Source: Ruminococcaceae bacterium UBA7212
GTDB taxonomy: Bacteria > Bacillota > Clostridia > Oscillospirales > Acutalibacteraceae
NCBI GenBank assembly: GCA_002490525.1
Contig: DKUE01000001.1
Location: forward strand, 1 to 36,817
Reading direction: 5' to 3'
DNA: 36,817 bases
Below are positions 1-7,812 of this stretch, in pieces. Position numbers and translations under genes: made by a program. The notes below the pieces were generated by a model. The model worked only from the letters and a program-made list of their open reading frames with translations. It searched no databases and had not been told where the DNA came from. Numbering within the stretch: the first letter of the stretch is position 1; every line of letters starts with the position of its first letter.

Positions 1-71
1 TCAAAGATTTCAAGAGCTTCGGGAAATATGCTGTTATAACAAATCTAAATAAGTTTATTTGGGAGAACAAA

Positions 72-746
72 ATGCTGATTGATTTAATTCGCGGCAATCA
101 CTCCATGATTGAAATTTTGGCAGGGGTGTTTGCCTCTCTGTTTGTGGTGTTTTGCACACTGCCTTTTCATGAATATGCACATGCCTTGGTGGCAACCAAA
201 CTCGGCGACCAGACTGCACGGCTTGCGGGTCGGCTGTCTTTAAATCCGATGCGTCACATTGACCCGTTAGGCGCGCTGATGATTGTTTTGGTCGGATTCG
301 GTTATGCAAAACCTGTGCCCGTCAATTTCAGAAATTTTAAAAACCGAAAGGTCGGCATGGCACTGACTGCGCTTGCAGGTCCTGTTGCCAATATCCTGAT
401 GGCTCTTGTGTTTTTACTGTGTAAAAATATCGTTTTGCTGTTTCCCACAAGCAATATGCTTGTTTTGGCCTTGGCTTACTTTTTCATTTTTGCGGCGAGC
501 ATCAATGTCGGACTTGCCGTCTTTAATCTGTTGCCGATTCCGCCGTTGGACGGTTCCCGGGTGTTACAGCTCTTGATTCCTTCCAAATATTATGTGAAAT
601 TTATGCAGTATGAACGGTATGTGGTGATTCTTGTGTTTGTGCTGTTACTGCTCGGCGTGCTGTCGCGTCCGCTCAATTTTCTGCAGAACGCCGTTTACGG
701 CGGGCTGGATTTCTTGGTGAGTCTTCCCTTTAAGGCGGTACATTAA
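72..746 (+). CDS. Site-2 protease family (M50) membrane metalloprotease
   Basis: This 224-residue polytopic membrane protein belongs to the M50 zinc metalloprotease (rhomboid-like S2P, YwhC-type) family, which cleaves substrates within the membrane. The zinc motif HEYAH lies at residues 33-37 in the first membrane helix. The second motif, NLLPIPPLDG, is at about 152-161 and carries the third metal ligand Asp160. Several further hydrophobic segments follow and the length is normal for the short bacterial members. The ATG at 72 follows GGGAGAAC with good spacing. The frame is open to the left edge, but the ribosome site supports this start. The stop abuts the scpA ATG, so the two are probably co-transcribed, an order common in Clostridia. 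The substrate is unknown. Bases 1-71 hold no gene I can identify, possibly only the tail of an upstream one. Confidence 0.9.
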   Translation: MLIDLIRGNHSMIEILAGVFASLFVVFCTLPFHEYAHALVATKLGDQTARLAGRLSLNPMRHIDPLGALMIVLVGFGYAKPVPVNFRNFKNRKVGMALTALAGPVANILMALVFLLCKNIVLLFPTSNMLVLALAYFFIFAASINVGLAVFNLLPIPPLDGSRVLQLLIPSKYYVKFMQYERYVVILVFVLLLLGVLSRPLNFLQNAVYGGLDFLVSLPFKAVH

Positions 747-1487
747 ATGGAGCAGATTTCCTATAAACTGGAAGTGTTTGAAGGTCCGATGGACTTGTTG
801 CTCCATTTGATTTCCAAGCACAAACTGAATATTTACGACATTCCGATTATTGAGCTGGTTGAGCAGTATATCGCCTATGTGAAGCAGATGCAGGATGCGG
901 ACATGTATGTTGCCAGTGAGTTTTTGGAAATGGCGGCGCGGTTGGTGTATATTAAAACGGTTTCCTTACTGCCTGTTTATGAAGAGGCAGAGGATTTGAA
1001 AAAAGAACTGACAGGTGAATTGCTGGAATATCGCGACTGCCAGCTGATGGCAGGTAAGCTTGCACAGCGCACGGAAGGGTTCGACCGATTTGTGCGCAGT
1101 CCGATGCAAATGGATATAGACCCGACCTATACAAGACTGCATGAGCCGACAGAACTTCTGCGTGCCTATTTGAATGTTGTCGGCAAAAAAATGCGTAAGC
1201 TGCCCCCGCCGATTGAGGCTTTTAAAGGGATTGTTGCGACAAAGATTGTGTCGGTGGAATCTAAAATCAAATCCATTTTTAAAAAACTCGGCAAAAAAGG
1301 TGAAAAACACCGCTTTCGTTCCCTGTTTACAGATGCACAGTCGCGTTCGGACATGGTCGCAACCTTTCTTGCGGTTTTGGAACTTGCCAAAACAAAAAAA
1401 TTGTATTTAGACGGCGAGGGCGACGCTATGCGCGTGGAATTGCTCGCAGATGATTTTGAAAATTTGGATTCGCAGGAATGGGAGTAA
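747..1487 (+). CDS. scpA: Segregation and condensation protein A
   Basis: ScpA is the kleisin subunit of the SMC-ScpA-ScpB condensin that compacts and segregates the chromosome. The 246-residue protein begins with the family signature YKLEVFEGPMDLLLHLI (residues 6-22), followed by the KLNIYDIPI stretch that helps form the N-terminal SMC-neck-binding domain. The C-terminal part, about 160-240, contains the winged-helix region that closes on the SMC head. Length matches the family (about 240-260). The start codon directly follows the upstream stop, and scpB begins 3 bp after this stop, giving the usual scpA-scpB pair. Confidence 0.95.
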   Translation: MEQISYKLEVFEGPMDLLLHLISKHKLNIYDIPIIELVEQYIAYVKQMQDADMYVASEFLEMAARLVYIKTVSLLPVYEEAEDLKKELTGELLEYRDCQLMAGKLAQRTEGFDRFVRSPMQMDIDPTYTRLHEPTELLRAYLNVVGKKMRKLPPPIEAFKGIVATKIVSVESKIKSIFKKLGKKGEKHRFRSLFTDAQSRSDMVATFLAVLELAKTKKLYLDGEGDAMRVELLADDFENLDSQEWE

Positions 1488-1490
1488 CCG

Positions 1491-2099
1491 ATGGTTAACG
1501 CTAAAGAATTACAGGCAGCCGCCGAAGCGATTTTATTTTCAGTCGGGGAACCGATTGAATTGGAGCGCATCGCGGCGGCGCTGGAAATTGAGACCGAAAG
1601 CACGGAACAGCTTTTAATGAATCTGTCCGCTTCGCTCGATGAGCGCGGCAGCGGTATATGCCTTTTAAAACTCGGCAATAAATATCAGTTGTCCTCGCGG
1701 GCGCAGTTTGCACCCCAAATTCGCAGTGTGCTGGAGGTCAAACGCAATGCACCTCTGTCACAGGCGGCATTTGAGGTGCTTGCGGTGATTGCATACAATC
1801 AGCCGGTTACGAAATCCTTTGTAGAGCAGGTGCGCGGCGTGGATTGTTCGGGCGTTATTGCGACACTCTGCCAAAAAAAACTGATTGAAGAAAAGGGCAG
1901 GCTGGATTTACCGGGTCGCCCGCTTCTGTACGGCACAACCTCAGAGTTTCTGCGTTGCTTTTCTGTTTCTACACTCGAGGAACTGCCGGAATTACCGAAT
2001 CATGATGCGGAACAGAGCATTGAAGCGGTAATGGAGGCGGCGGAGGCGGAAGAATCTGCCGCGCAGCCTGAAAAACCGGTAGAAACACAGGCGGACTAA
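1491..2099 (+). CDS. scpB: Segregation and condensation protein B
   Basis: ScpB is the KITE (tandem winged-helix) partner of ScpA in the SMC condensin complex. The 202-residue protein opens with AAAEAILFSVGEPIELERIA (about 9-28), the typical first winged helix. The second domain carries the family motif ALSQAAFEVLAVIAYNQPVT-like segment at about 89-107 and the GRPLLYGTT stretch near 142-150. The C-terminal 30 residues are acidic, Ala/Glu-rich and probably disordered. It lies 3 bp after scpA and is surely translated from the same message. Confidence is high from motif, length and context. Confidence 0.95.
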   Translation: MVNAKELQAAAEAILFSVGEPIELERIAAALEIETESTEQLLMNLSASLDERGSGICLLKLGNKYQLSSRAQFAPQIRSVLEVKRNAPLSQAAFEVLAVIAYNQPVTKSFVEQVRGVDCSGVIATLCQKKLIEEKGRLDLPGRPLLYGTTSEFLRCFSVSTLEELPELPNHDAEQSIEAVMEAAEAEESAAQPEKPVETQAD

Positions 2100-2141
2100 A
2101 ACGATATGCAGTTATAATTTAACGGAAACGGAGGTGCCGAG

Positions 2142-2837
2142 ATGGTTGCGCTTTACATAATTTTAGGCATCATTCTCTTTTTTGTGCTTCTGCTAAGCAT
2201 TAAGGTGCGAGTAGATGCAGAATATATCGACAGCTTTCGGCTGAAGCTTCGCTGGCTGTTTCTGTCCTTTGACCTATACCCGATGAAAAAGAAGGAAAAA
2301 AAGCCCAAAACAGAAAAACCGAAAAAGGAAGAGCCGAAAAAGGAAACGGAAGAACAGCCCAAAGTAAAAAAGCCGAATCCGTTCAAGACCTTTTATGAGA
2401 ATCAGGGCTTTGACGGCGTAATGCAGTTGGTGCGAGACTCTGCGGACGCGGTCGGCGGTTTAATGAAAAGCGTCAAAAAGCACTTCATTATTGATGAGCT
2501 GTTTTTGTGGGTCGTGATTTCACATAACCATGATGCGGCGCAAACTGCCATCGAATACGGTGAAGCCTGTCAGGATATTTACCCGGCGATGGGATTTATC
2601 TGCTCCAATTTGAAAGTCAAAAAATACGATGTGGAAGTGGAACCTGATTTCATAGGTACGTTCAGCAGTGCGCAGTTTGCATTTGCGCTGTCCGTACGTC
2701 CGATCTTTTTAATTCATGCCGGCATTGTGTTGGCAGTTAAATTGCTGTTTAAAGTGGTCTTGAAGTTGCTTCGTGCAAAACCGAAGACCTCAGAAAATAC
2801 AGAATCTCAAAATATACAAGGCGGTGCAACATCATGA
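2142..2837 (+). CDS. DUF2953 family membrane-anchored protein
   Basis: This 231-residue protein has an N-terminal membrane helix (residues 2-21) followed by the IKVRVDAEY-type strand typical of DUF2953. A very Lys/Glu-rich, presumably disordered linker spans about 48-80. A soluble domain of about 85-185 follows, then a second hydrophobic stretch at about 188-212. The family's function is unknown. In Clostridia it commonly sits directly before ytfJ/gerW, as here: the stop overlaps the next ATG in an ATGA arrangement, implying translational coupling. The start follows a strong ribosome site (CGGAGGTG). A role linked to sporulation or the envelope is inferred only from this neighbour. Confidence 0.75.
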   Translation: MVALYIILGIILFFVLLLSIKVRVDAEYIDSFRLKLRWLFLSFDLYPMKKKEKKPKTEKPKKEEPKKETEEQPKVKKPNPFKTFYENQGFDGVMQLVRDSADAVGGLMKSVKKHFIIDELFLWVVISHNHDAAQTAIEYGEACQDIYPAMGFICSNLKVKKYDVEVEPDFIGTFSSAQFAFALSVRPIFLIHAGIVLAVKLLFKVVLKLLRAKPKTSENTESQNIQGGATS

Positions 2838-3280
2838 AAGAACAATCTGCAGCAGGAATTTTGGAAACCACAATCGAAAAAGTGAAAAATCTCGTCAGCG
2901 TCAGCACCATTATCGGTGAACCAATGCAGGTCGAGGGCGGCATTACCATTATCCCTGTGTCAAAGGTGACTTACGGTTTTGCTTCGGGCGGTTCGGACTT
3001 CCCTTCCAAAACCAATAAAGAAATTTTCGGTGGCGGCGGCGGTGCCGGTGTTACCATTACGCCCGTTGCATTTTTGGTTATTGCCGACGGCGAAGTCACT
3101 ATCAAGCATATCACGGCATTTGACAATGCCGCTGAGCGCGTTGTGAACCTTGTACCTGAAATGTTTGACAAGGTTACCTCTGTTGTTAACAAAGCAAAAA
3201 AAGAAAAGGCAAAGAACGAACAGCAGGCGGCTGATGATGCAATGGTTTCCGCCGCAATCGAAGAACTTACAAAAGAATAA
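2834..3280 (+). CDS. ytfJ: GerW family sporulation protein (YtfJ)
   Basis: This is a GerW/YtfJ family protein of 148 residues. In Bacillus subtilis the homologue is made in the forespore and is needed for L-alanine germination. Its signature is visible: GFASGGSDFPSK (about 49-60), then a glycine run (GGGGGAG, about 66-72) leading into a VTITPVAFLVI strand. The C-terminus (about 117-148) is a charged helix rich in Lys, Glu and Ala. Its ATG overlaps the DUF2953 stop by 4 bp. Together with spoVM further along, it argues that the organism forms spores. Location inside the spore and a germination role are inferred from the family. Confidence 0.85.
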   Translation: MKEQSAAGILETTIEKVKNLVSVSTIIGEPMQVEGGITIIPVSKVTYGFASGGSDFPSKTNKEIFGGGGGAGVTITPVAFLVIADGEVTIKHITAFDNAAERVVNLVPEMFDKVTSVVNKAKKEKAKNEQQAADDAMVSAAIEELTKE

Positions 3281-3379
3281 TTTCATGACGCATGCAGGAT
3301 TTTCAATTTTGCGTGCGTTGGAAAATAGTGTATCTTGCCTGTTTGTGTGCTTCACAGACGCGGTATACTAAATTAATCA

Positions 3380-3411
3380 CCGCCTGCATATTTTTAAAAT
3401 ATGGCAGGTGG
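3380..3411 (+). promoter_or_regulatory. Hairpin covering the ribosome-binding site of the carboxypeptidase gene
   Basis: An 8-bp arm CCGCCTGC (3380-3387) pairs with GCAGGTGG (3404-3411), allowing one G-T pair. An inner A/T stem of about 6 bp (from 3388) closes on a very small loop, with G3403 bulged. The 3' arm contains AGGTGG, the only good Shine-Dalgarno sequence for the next gene, so folding would hide it. No U-run follows, so it is not an ordinary terminator. A control role is inferred. Confidence 0.6.
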
Positions 3412-3416
3412 TTGAT

Positions 3417-4571
3417 TTGTATAAAAAGATTTTACTTCGGTGTTCGGCTGTCTTTTTTCTGTTTATCCTTTTCGGATTTTCCGCATATGCGGCAGAACCG
3501 CCTCAGGATATATCTGCAGAAGCCTTTGTGCTGATGTCTGCCGACACGCGCGAGGTGCTGTGCGCAAAAAATGCGCATGAACAGCGTCCCATGGCGAGTA
3601 CGACTAAAATTATGACAGCACTGGTTGCTCTTGAGCAGGGCATACCCGAACAGCAAATCAAAGTTACTTCGGATATGGTGCAGGTGGAAGGTACTTCTAT
3701 CGGGCTGTTGCCCGATGACCTGATTACCGTGCGTACCTTGGTTTCGGGCATGCTTTTGGAATCGGGCAACGATGCTGCCAATGTCACAGCATATGCCGTT
3801 GCAGGCTCACAGGAAAACTTTTTGACGCTGATGAATCAAAAAGCATCGGAAATCGGTATGCAAAACACACATTTTGAAACCGTTTCGGGCTTGGATTCCG
3901 AAAATCATTATTCCACAGCCTATGACATGGCGCTTTTGGGCGTGGCGGCGATTGAAAATGTAGAATTTCGAAAAATCTGCGGGCAGAAAAGTGAGCGGGT
4001 GCTGTACGGGAATCCGCCGTATGCGCGTACGCTGTCCAATCATAACCGCTTGCTTTCGGAATATCCGGGTGCCTTCGGCATTAAGACCGGCTTCACGAAA
4101 AAAAGCGGGCGTTGTTTGGTCACTGCCGCAGAGCGTGACGGTGTAATGCTTATTGCTGTCACATTGCGTGCGCCGAATGACTGGGCGGACCACAGAAAGT
4201 TACTGGACTATGGCTTTTCCGTGATGCAAAAACGGGATTGTTCCGCTCTTGCCGAGGGCTTCACCGTGCCTGTGGTCGGCGGCGACGTACAGTCGGTGTC
4301 CGCACATCTGTACAGCAATGCCGTTCTTTCTGTGGCGAATGCGGCTTCTGAATTGCAGGCGGAAATATTTTTACAGCCGTTTTTATATGCGCCTGTCCAA
4401 GCGGGGGACTGTGTCGGTACAGCCGTATACACCTTGAACGGTGTGGTTGTGCGTAGTATCCCGTTAGTTGCGTCGGCGGATGTTGCCTGTGTCACGGCGG
4501 TTCAGGCAGAAACTGCGGCGGCGCCGTCACTCTTACAAAAAATCAAATCATTTTTCGCGCGTGCAGGGTAG
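3417..4571 (+). CDS. D-alanyl-D-alanine carboxypeptidase (DacF/PBP5-like)
   Basis: This serine-type penicillin-binding protein removes the terminal D-Ala from peptidoglycan stem peptides outside the membrane. Numbered from the TTG at 3417 (384 residues), the signal peptide covers about 1-26 and ends AYAA. The catalytic motif STTK is at 61-64, SGN at 116-118 and KTG at 223-225. The PBP5 C-terminal beta domain follows, and the last 18 residues look like the usual amphipathic membrane anchor. TTG 3417 is 5 bp after AGGTGG. The in-frame GTG at 3408 overlaps that site and has none of its own, so I prefer TTG. DacF-type enzymes act on cortex in sporulation, DacA-type on vegetative wall; the gerW neighbour suggests the former, weakly. 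Confidence 0.92.
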   Translation: MYKKILLRCSAVFFLFILFGFSAYAAEPPQDISAEAFVLMSADTREVLCAKNAHEQRPMASTTKIMTALVALEQGIPEQQIKVTSDMVQVEGTSIGLLPDDLITVRTLVSGMLLESGNDAANVTAYAVAGSQENFLTLMNQKASEIGMQNTHFETVSGLDSENHYSTAYDMALLGVAAIENVEFRKICGQKSERVLYGNPPYARTLSNHNRLLSEYPGAFGIKTGFTKKSGRCLVTAAERDGVMLIAVTLRAPNDWADHRKLLDYGFSVMQKRDCSALAEGFTVPVVGGDVQSVSAHLYSNAVLSVANAASELQAEIFLQPFLYAPVQAGDCVGTAVYTLNGVVVRSIPLVASADVACVTAVQAETAAAPSLLQKIKSFFARAG

Positions 4572-4601
4572 AGTGCTTCGCGCATTGCATAGGAGAACAA
4601 T

Positions 4602-5339
4602 ATGGCAGATGCAAAAATCAGACTGCAAAAATATATGGCTGAAAACGGAATTGCTTCCCGCCGAAAATCCGAAGAACTGATTGCGGCGGGAAAGGTTCGC
4701 GTCAACGGTAAAATTGCCGCAATCGGCGATAAGGTTGACCCAAAGCACGACAAGGTGACCGTTTCGGGCAAGCGTGTGGTTCGCATGAAAAAGAATGTGT
4801 ATATTATGCTCCATAAGCCGCGCGGCTTTATTACCACTATGCACGATGAGATGGACAGAAAATGTGTGGCACAGCTGATTGAAGATGTGCCCGAACGCGT
4901 ATATCCCGTCGGCAGGCTGGATCGGGAGTCGGAAGGACTTTTGCTGTTGACAAATGACGGTGAATTTGCCAATGCGCTGACACATCCGTCTAAGCATGTG
5001 CCCAAAACCTATCGCGTCACCGTGCGTCCCGACATTACGAAGGAACAGCTTGCCGCCTTTGAAAACGGTATTGAAATTGACGGCAGAATGACCATGCCAG
5101 CGGAGGTTCGCGTGTTGGACAAGCAAGAGGGCAGAGTTGTTTTGGAAATCGTAATTTACGAGGGCAGAAATCGGCAGATTCGTAAAATGTGCGAAGCGCT
5201 GGGGCTGGAAGTGGCACGCTTAAAGCGAACAAAAATCGGTTCGTTGAAGCTTGGCATGTTAAAGCAGGGGGAATACCGTTATTTGTCTGACGATGAAATT
5301 CACGGACTTTTGGTTGCGGCACAGGTAACAAAGAGGTAA
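4602..5339 (+). CDS. rluB: RsuA/RluB family 23S rRNA pseudouridine synthase
   Basis: This 245-residue enzyme isomerises a uridine in rRNA to pseudouridine. An S4 RNA-binding domain occupies about 3-62 (IRLQKYMAENGIASRRKSEE). The catalytic domain has the family motif GRLDRESEGLLLLTNDG at about 104-120, whose Asp is the nucleophile, and the closing EGRNRQIRKMCEA segment at about 187-199. Length and lack of extensions fit the Firmicute RluB group (23S U2605-type), but RsuA or RluE-like specificity cannot be excluded from sequence alone. The ATG follows AGGAGAAC. The next gene begins 4 bp after its stop. Confidence 0.88.
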   Translation: MADAKIRLQKYMAENGIASRRKSEELIAAGKVRVNGKIAAIGDKVDPKHDKVTVSGKRVVRMKKNVYIMLHKPRGFITTMHDEMDRKCVAQLIEDVPERVYPVGRLDRESEGLLLLTNDGEFANALTHPSKHVPKTYRVTVRPDITKEQLAAFENGIEIDGRMTMPAEVRVLDKQEGRVVLEIVIYEGRNRQIRKMCEALGLEVARLKRTKIGSLKLGMLKQGEYRYLSDDEIHGLLVAAQVTKR

Positions 5340-5343
5340 TACT

Positions 5344-5745
5344 ATGGTTTTTTATAAGCCCGATGCCGACAGGGCAAAAATTTCGGCGTTGTTTCCGCAG
5401 GCTGTGTTCTCGGAAAACGCACTTTACGGCGCCTATACGGCAATAGAAAATGAAACAGTAACGGGCAAATGTCTTGTGGAAATCCAAGGAACTGCCTGTA
5501 CCGTTTCGGCGCTGGAAGCGCCGGCGTCTGACCCGTTGCTGATTGAAGGCTTACTGCGCTCGGCACTGCATTTTGCGGCAAACCGCGGCGCATATACGGC
5601 TGCGTGCCGGCTCGGCGCGATAAAGGATGTTTTGCTTCTGCTTGGTTTTACCGAGGAAAACGGCGTATTCCGCGGTACAATTCCCGAATTGCTTGCAGGC
5701 AGCTGCTGTAAGCACGGTGCAGTTGACAGCAATGCAAATTCATAG
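5344..5745 (+). CDS. Small GNAT-like protein of unknown function
   Basis: This 133-residue protein does not match a family I can name with certainty. The segment at about 62-110 (a helix LIEGLLRSALHFAANRG, then a strand, then LLLLGFTEENGVFRG) resembles the C-terminal half of a GNAT acetyltransferase fold, where the LGF turn precedes the last strands. It ends IPELLAGSCCKH with adjacent cysteines. The canonical acetyl-CoA loop is not evident and the N-terminus is short, so it may be a degenerate or non-catalytic member. It sits 4 bp after the rRNA pseudouridine synthase with a good ribosome site (GAGGT). The promoter for the next operon lies across its 3' end. Confidence 0.6.
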   Translation: MVFYKPDADRAKISALFPQAVFSENALYGAYTAIENETVTGKCLVEIQGTACTVSALEAPASDPLLIEGLLRSALHFAANRGAYTAACRLGAIKDVLLLLGFTEENGVFRGTIPELLAGSCCKHGAVDSNANS

Positions 5746-5751
5746 TAAAAT
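5723..5751 (+). promoter_or_regulatory. Sigma-A promoter for the yicC-remA-gmk operon
   Basis: TTGACA (5723-5728) and TAAAAT (5746-5751) are separated by exactly 17 bp. The -35 box is consensus and the -10 box has one mismatch. The promoter overlaps the last codons of the preceding gene and would start transcripts about 50 bp before the yicC start. It is the clearest candidate for driving the long housekeeping run to its right. Confidence 0.7.
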
Positions 5752-5809
5752 AAATAGATAATTTCAACGCAGTGCCCGCAAGTGGAAACTGCACAAGGCG
5801 GTTGTGAAA

Positions 5810-6688
5810 ATGATTAAGAGTATGACAGGATTCGGCAGAGTGCAGGAAACTGTAGACGGCATGAATATTACAGTGGAACTGCGCAGTGTGAACCATCGTT
5901 ATTTTGAATTTACTGCAAAAGTGCCGCGTACGTACGGCTTTTTGGAAGAAAAACTGAAAACCTTTACCAATTCTCTTGTTTCCCGCGGTAAAATTGAGTG
6001 CTACGCCGCTGTCGAGCAGTTGGAGGAAAGCGAAACAACCGTCAGCGTGAACGCCTCTCTTGCCAAAGGCTATGTGGATGCCCTGCGGCAGCTTTCCGAA
6101 ATGTTTGATTTGAATGCGGATATTTCTGCGGGGTCTTTATCCCGTTATCCCGATGTGTTGGTTTTGCAAAAAACCGCCGCTGATGAAGAACGTATTTGGA
6201 ATGCGGTGCGTGCGGTTGCCGAAAAGTGCGTCAACCGCTTTATTGAAATGCGAGAAACCGAGGGTGAAAAGCTGAAGGCGGATATCCTTTCCCGTGCTGA
6301 TACCATTTTAGAGCATGTCGCTTTTGTGGAGACGCGATCTCCGCAAACCGTTCGGGAATATAATGAAAAATTGAAACAGCGTATGCTGGATTTGCTCGGC
6401 AACACGCAGGTGGATGAGCAAAGACTGCTTACCGAAGCGGCAATATTTGCCGACAAAATTGCTGTGGATGAAGAAACCGTGCGTCTGCGCAGTCACATTT
6501 CACAGCTGCGCACCTTTATGGAAGCGGATGAACCCATCGGCAGAAAGCTTGATTTTCTGGTACAGGAGATTAACCGTGAGGCAAATACCATCGGCTCTAA
6601 AGCGCAGGATGTGGAAATTGCCAAACGCGTTATAGCCATTAAGGCAGAGGTAGAAAAGATTCGCGAGCAAGTGCAGAATATCGAGTGA
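5810..6688 (+). CDS. yicC: YicC/YloC family endoribonuclease
   Basis: YicC/YloC proteins are hexameric endoribonucleases. In E. coli YicC affects decay of RyhB, and in B. subtilis YloC sits before remA and gmk as here. The protein opens with the family hallmark MIKSMTGFGR. It contains the YicC N-terminal domain and, at about 205-292, the conserved C-terminal DUF1732 part with RLDFL-like GRKLDFLVQEINREANTIG near 245-263. The ATG at 5810 lies 8 bp after AAGGCGG; an in-frame GTG at 5804 is too close to that site. The length is 292 residues, normal for the family. It is followed by remA after 9 bp. Confidence 0.92.
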   Translation: MIKSMTGFGRVQETVDGMNITVELRSVNHRYFEFTAKVPRTYGFLEEKLKTFTNSLVSRGKIECYAAVEQLEESETTVSVNASLAKGYVDALRQLSEMFDLNADISAGSLSRYPDVLVLQKTAADEERIWNAVRAVAEKCVNRFIEMRETEGEKLKADILSRADTILEHVAFVETRSPQTVREYNEKLKQRMLDLLGNTQVDEQRLLTEAAIFADKIAVDEETVRLRSHISQLRTFMEADEPIGRKLDFLVQEINREANTIGSKAQDVEIAKRVIAIKAEVEKIREQVQNIE

Positions 6689-6697
6689 GGTTCGTTT

Positions 6698-6961
6698 ATG
6701 AAGTTAATCAATATCGGATTCGGCAACGCCGTAAATGCCGCGCGGATTTTAGCGGTTGTTTCGCCCGATTCAGCACCGATAAAACGTATGATTCAAGAGG
6801 CGAAGGAGCAAAAACTGCTGATTGATGCAACCCAAGGGCGCAGAACGCGCGCGGTTTTAATTACGGACAGCGACCATGTGATTTTAACCTATTTGCAGGC
6901 GGAAACCATTATGAACCGTTTCAACGGCGAAGGAAACACGGAGGAAACGGCGAATGTCTAA
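6698..6961 (+). CDS. remA: RemA family extracellular matrix/biofilm regulator
   Basis: RemA (DUF370) is an 87-residue DNA-binding protein that forms large ring oligomers. In B. subtilis it activates biofilm matrix and osmoprotection genes. The signature MKLINIGFGNAVNAARILAV starts the protein, and DATQGRRTRAVLITDSDHVI is at about 43-62, including the Arg pair used for DNA contact. It lies 9 bp after yicC and overlaps the gmk start by 8 bp, the same order as in Bacillus. In anaerobic Clostridia its targets are largely unknown, so only the family call is firm. Confidence 0.92.
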   Translation: MKLINIGFGNAVNAARILAVVSPDSAPIKRMIQEAKEQKLLIDATQGRRTRAVLITDSDHVILTYLQAETIMNRFNGEGNTEETANV

Positions 6962-7508
6962 ACAGGGAAAACTGATTTTATTTTCAGGTCCGTCCGGCGT
7001 CGGCAAGGACACGCTTTTGGATATTTTGATTTCTAAAAAGGCGGAATTTCAAAAATCCATATCGATTACCACGCGTGAACAGCGTATCGGTGAAATTGAC
7101 GGTGTTGACTACTTCTTTATCACACCTGATGAATTTGAAACTATGATTGCGTGCGGCGAAGTGTTGGAATTTGCAAAATACGGCAAGAATTTATACGGTA
7201 CGCCGAAAAAACCTGTGGACAAGTGGCTTTCCGAGGGAAAAACCGTGATATTGAAAATTGAGGTGCAGGGCGCGGCGAAAATCAAAAAAATGTATCCCGA
7301 TGCTGTTGCCATGTTTATTATGCCGCCCTCTTTAGAGGTTTTGGAACAGCGTTTGCGGCAACGCGGCACCGAAAACGAAGAGGACCTGATGCGGCGTCTG
7401 TCCATTGCCCGCGAGGAAATCGCGAAAAGCCGTGATTATGATTATATCATTGTCAACGACAGCTTAGAGGCGGCGGCAGACGAAGCTTTAAAAATTTTAT
7501 GCTTATAA
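6954..7508 (+). CDS. gmk: Guanylate kinase
   Basis: Gmk phosphorylates GMP (and dGMP) to GDP with ATP in cytosolic purine metabolism. The P-loop GPSGVGKDT is at residues 12-20. The GMP-binding region includes TTREQRIGEIDGVDYFF (about 40-56), where the family's usual TTR.PR.GE is slightly changed to TREQRIGE. A lid-type segment, LRQRGTENEEDLMRRL, is at about 133-148. The length of 184 residues is a little short of the usual 190-210, the C-terminal helix being trimmed. The start overlaps remA. rpoZ follows after 24 bp with its own ribosome site. Confidence 0.93.
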   Translation: MSKQGKLILFSGPSGVGKDTLLDILISKKAEFQKSISITTREQRIGEIDGVDYFFITPDEFETMIACGEVLEFAKYGKNLYGTPKKPVDKWLSEGKTVILKIEVQGAAKIKKMYPDAVAMFIMPPSLEVLEQRLRQRGTENEEDLMRRLSIAREEIAKSRDYDYIIVNDSLEAAADEALKILCL

Positions 7509-7532
7509 ATTTCTTACAGAGAGGTAGATACC

Positions 7533-7742
7533 ATGTTTAATCCCGATTTGAAAGATGTATTGAAAAATCATTTAAGCCGTTATTCTTTGGTAACGGCAAC
7601 GGCAAAGCGCGCGCGTGCGATTTCCGACGAGGCGATTGAAAATGAGGAAATTATTGTTGAAAAGCCCGTAAGCCTGGCGCTGGATGAAATTGTGGAAGGT
7701 AAATACAAAATTATTGAGCCTGAGGAAATTCGCAATATCTGA
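7533..7742 (+). CDS. rpoZ: RNA polymerase omega subunit
   Basis: The omega subunit (69 residues) helps assemble and stabilise RNA polymerase by clamping the beta-prime subunit. The conserved core is visible: SRYSLVTATAKRARAI (about 15-30), then a variable acidic stretch and the closing PVSLALDEIVEGKYKI segment (about 46-61). Size and position between gmk and priA match other Firmicutes. The start has an AGAGGT ribosome site 9 bp upstream. A 70-bp gap precedes priA. Confidence 0.93.
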   Translation: MFNPDLKDVLKNHLSRYSLVTATAKRARAISDEAIENEEIIVEKPVSLALDEIVEGKYKIIEPEEIRNI

Positions 7743-7812
7743 TGGAAAAAACTTAGTCTTAACCGTCACTGCCGAATCGGCTTTCGGTTATGTCTGCGGA
7801 GAGGTGAATCGA

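Noticed and set aside
7684..7812. priA start inside rpoZ at 7684
   Set aside because: It would overlap rpoZ by 59 bp and add 43 residues not seen in PriA. GTG 7813 has a GAGGTG site at the right distance.
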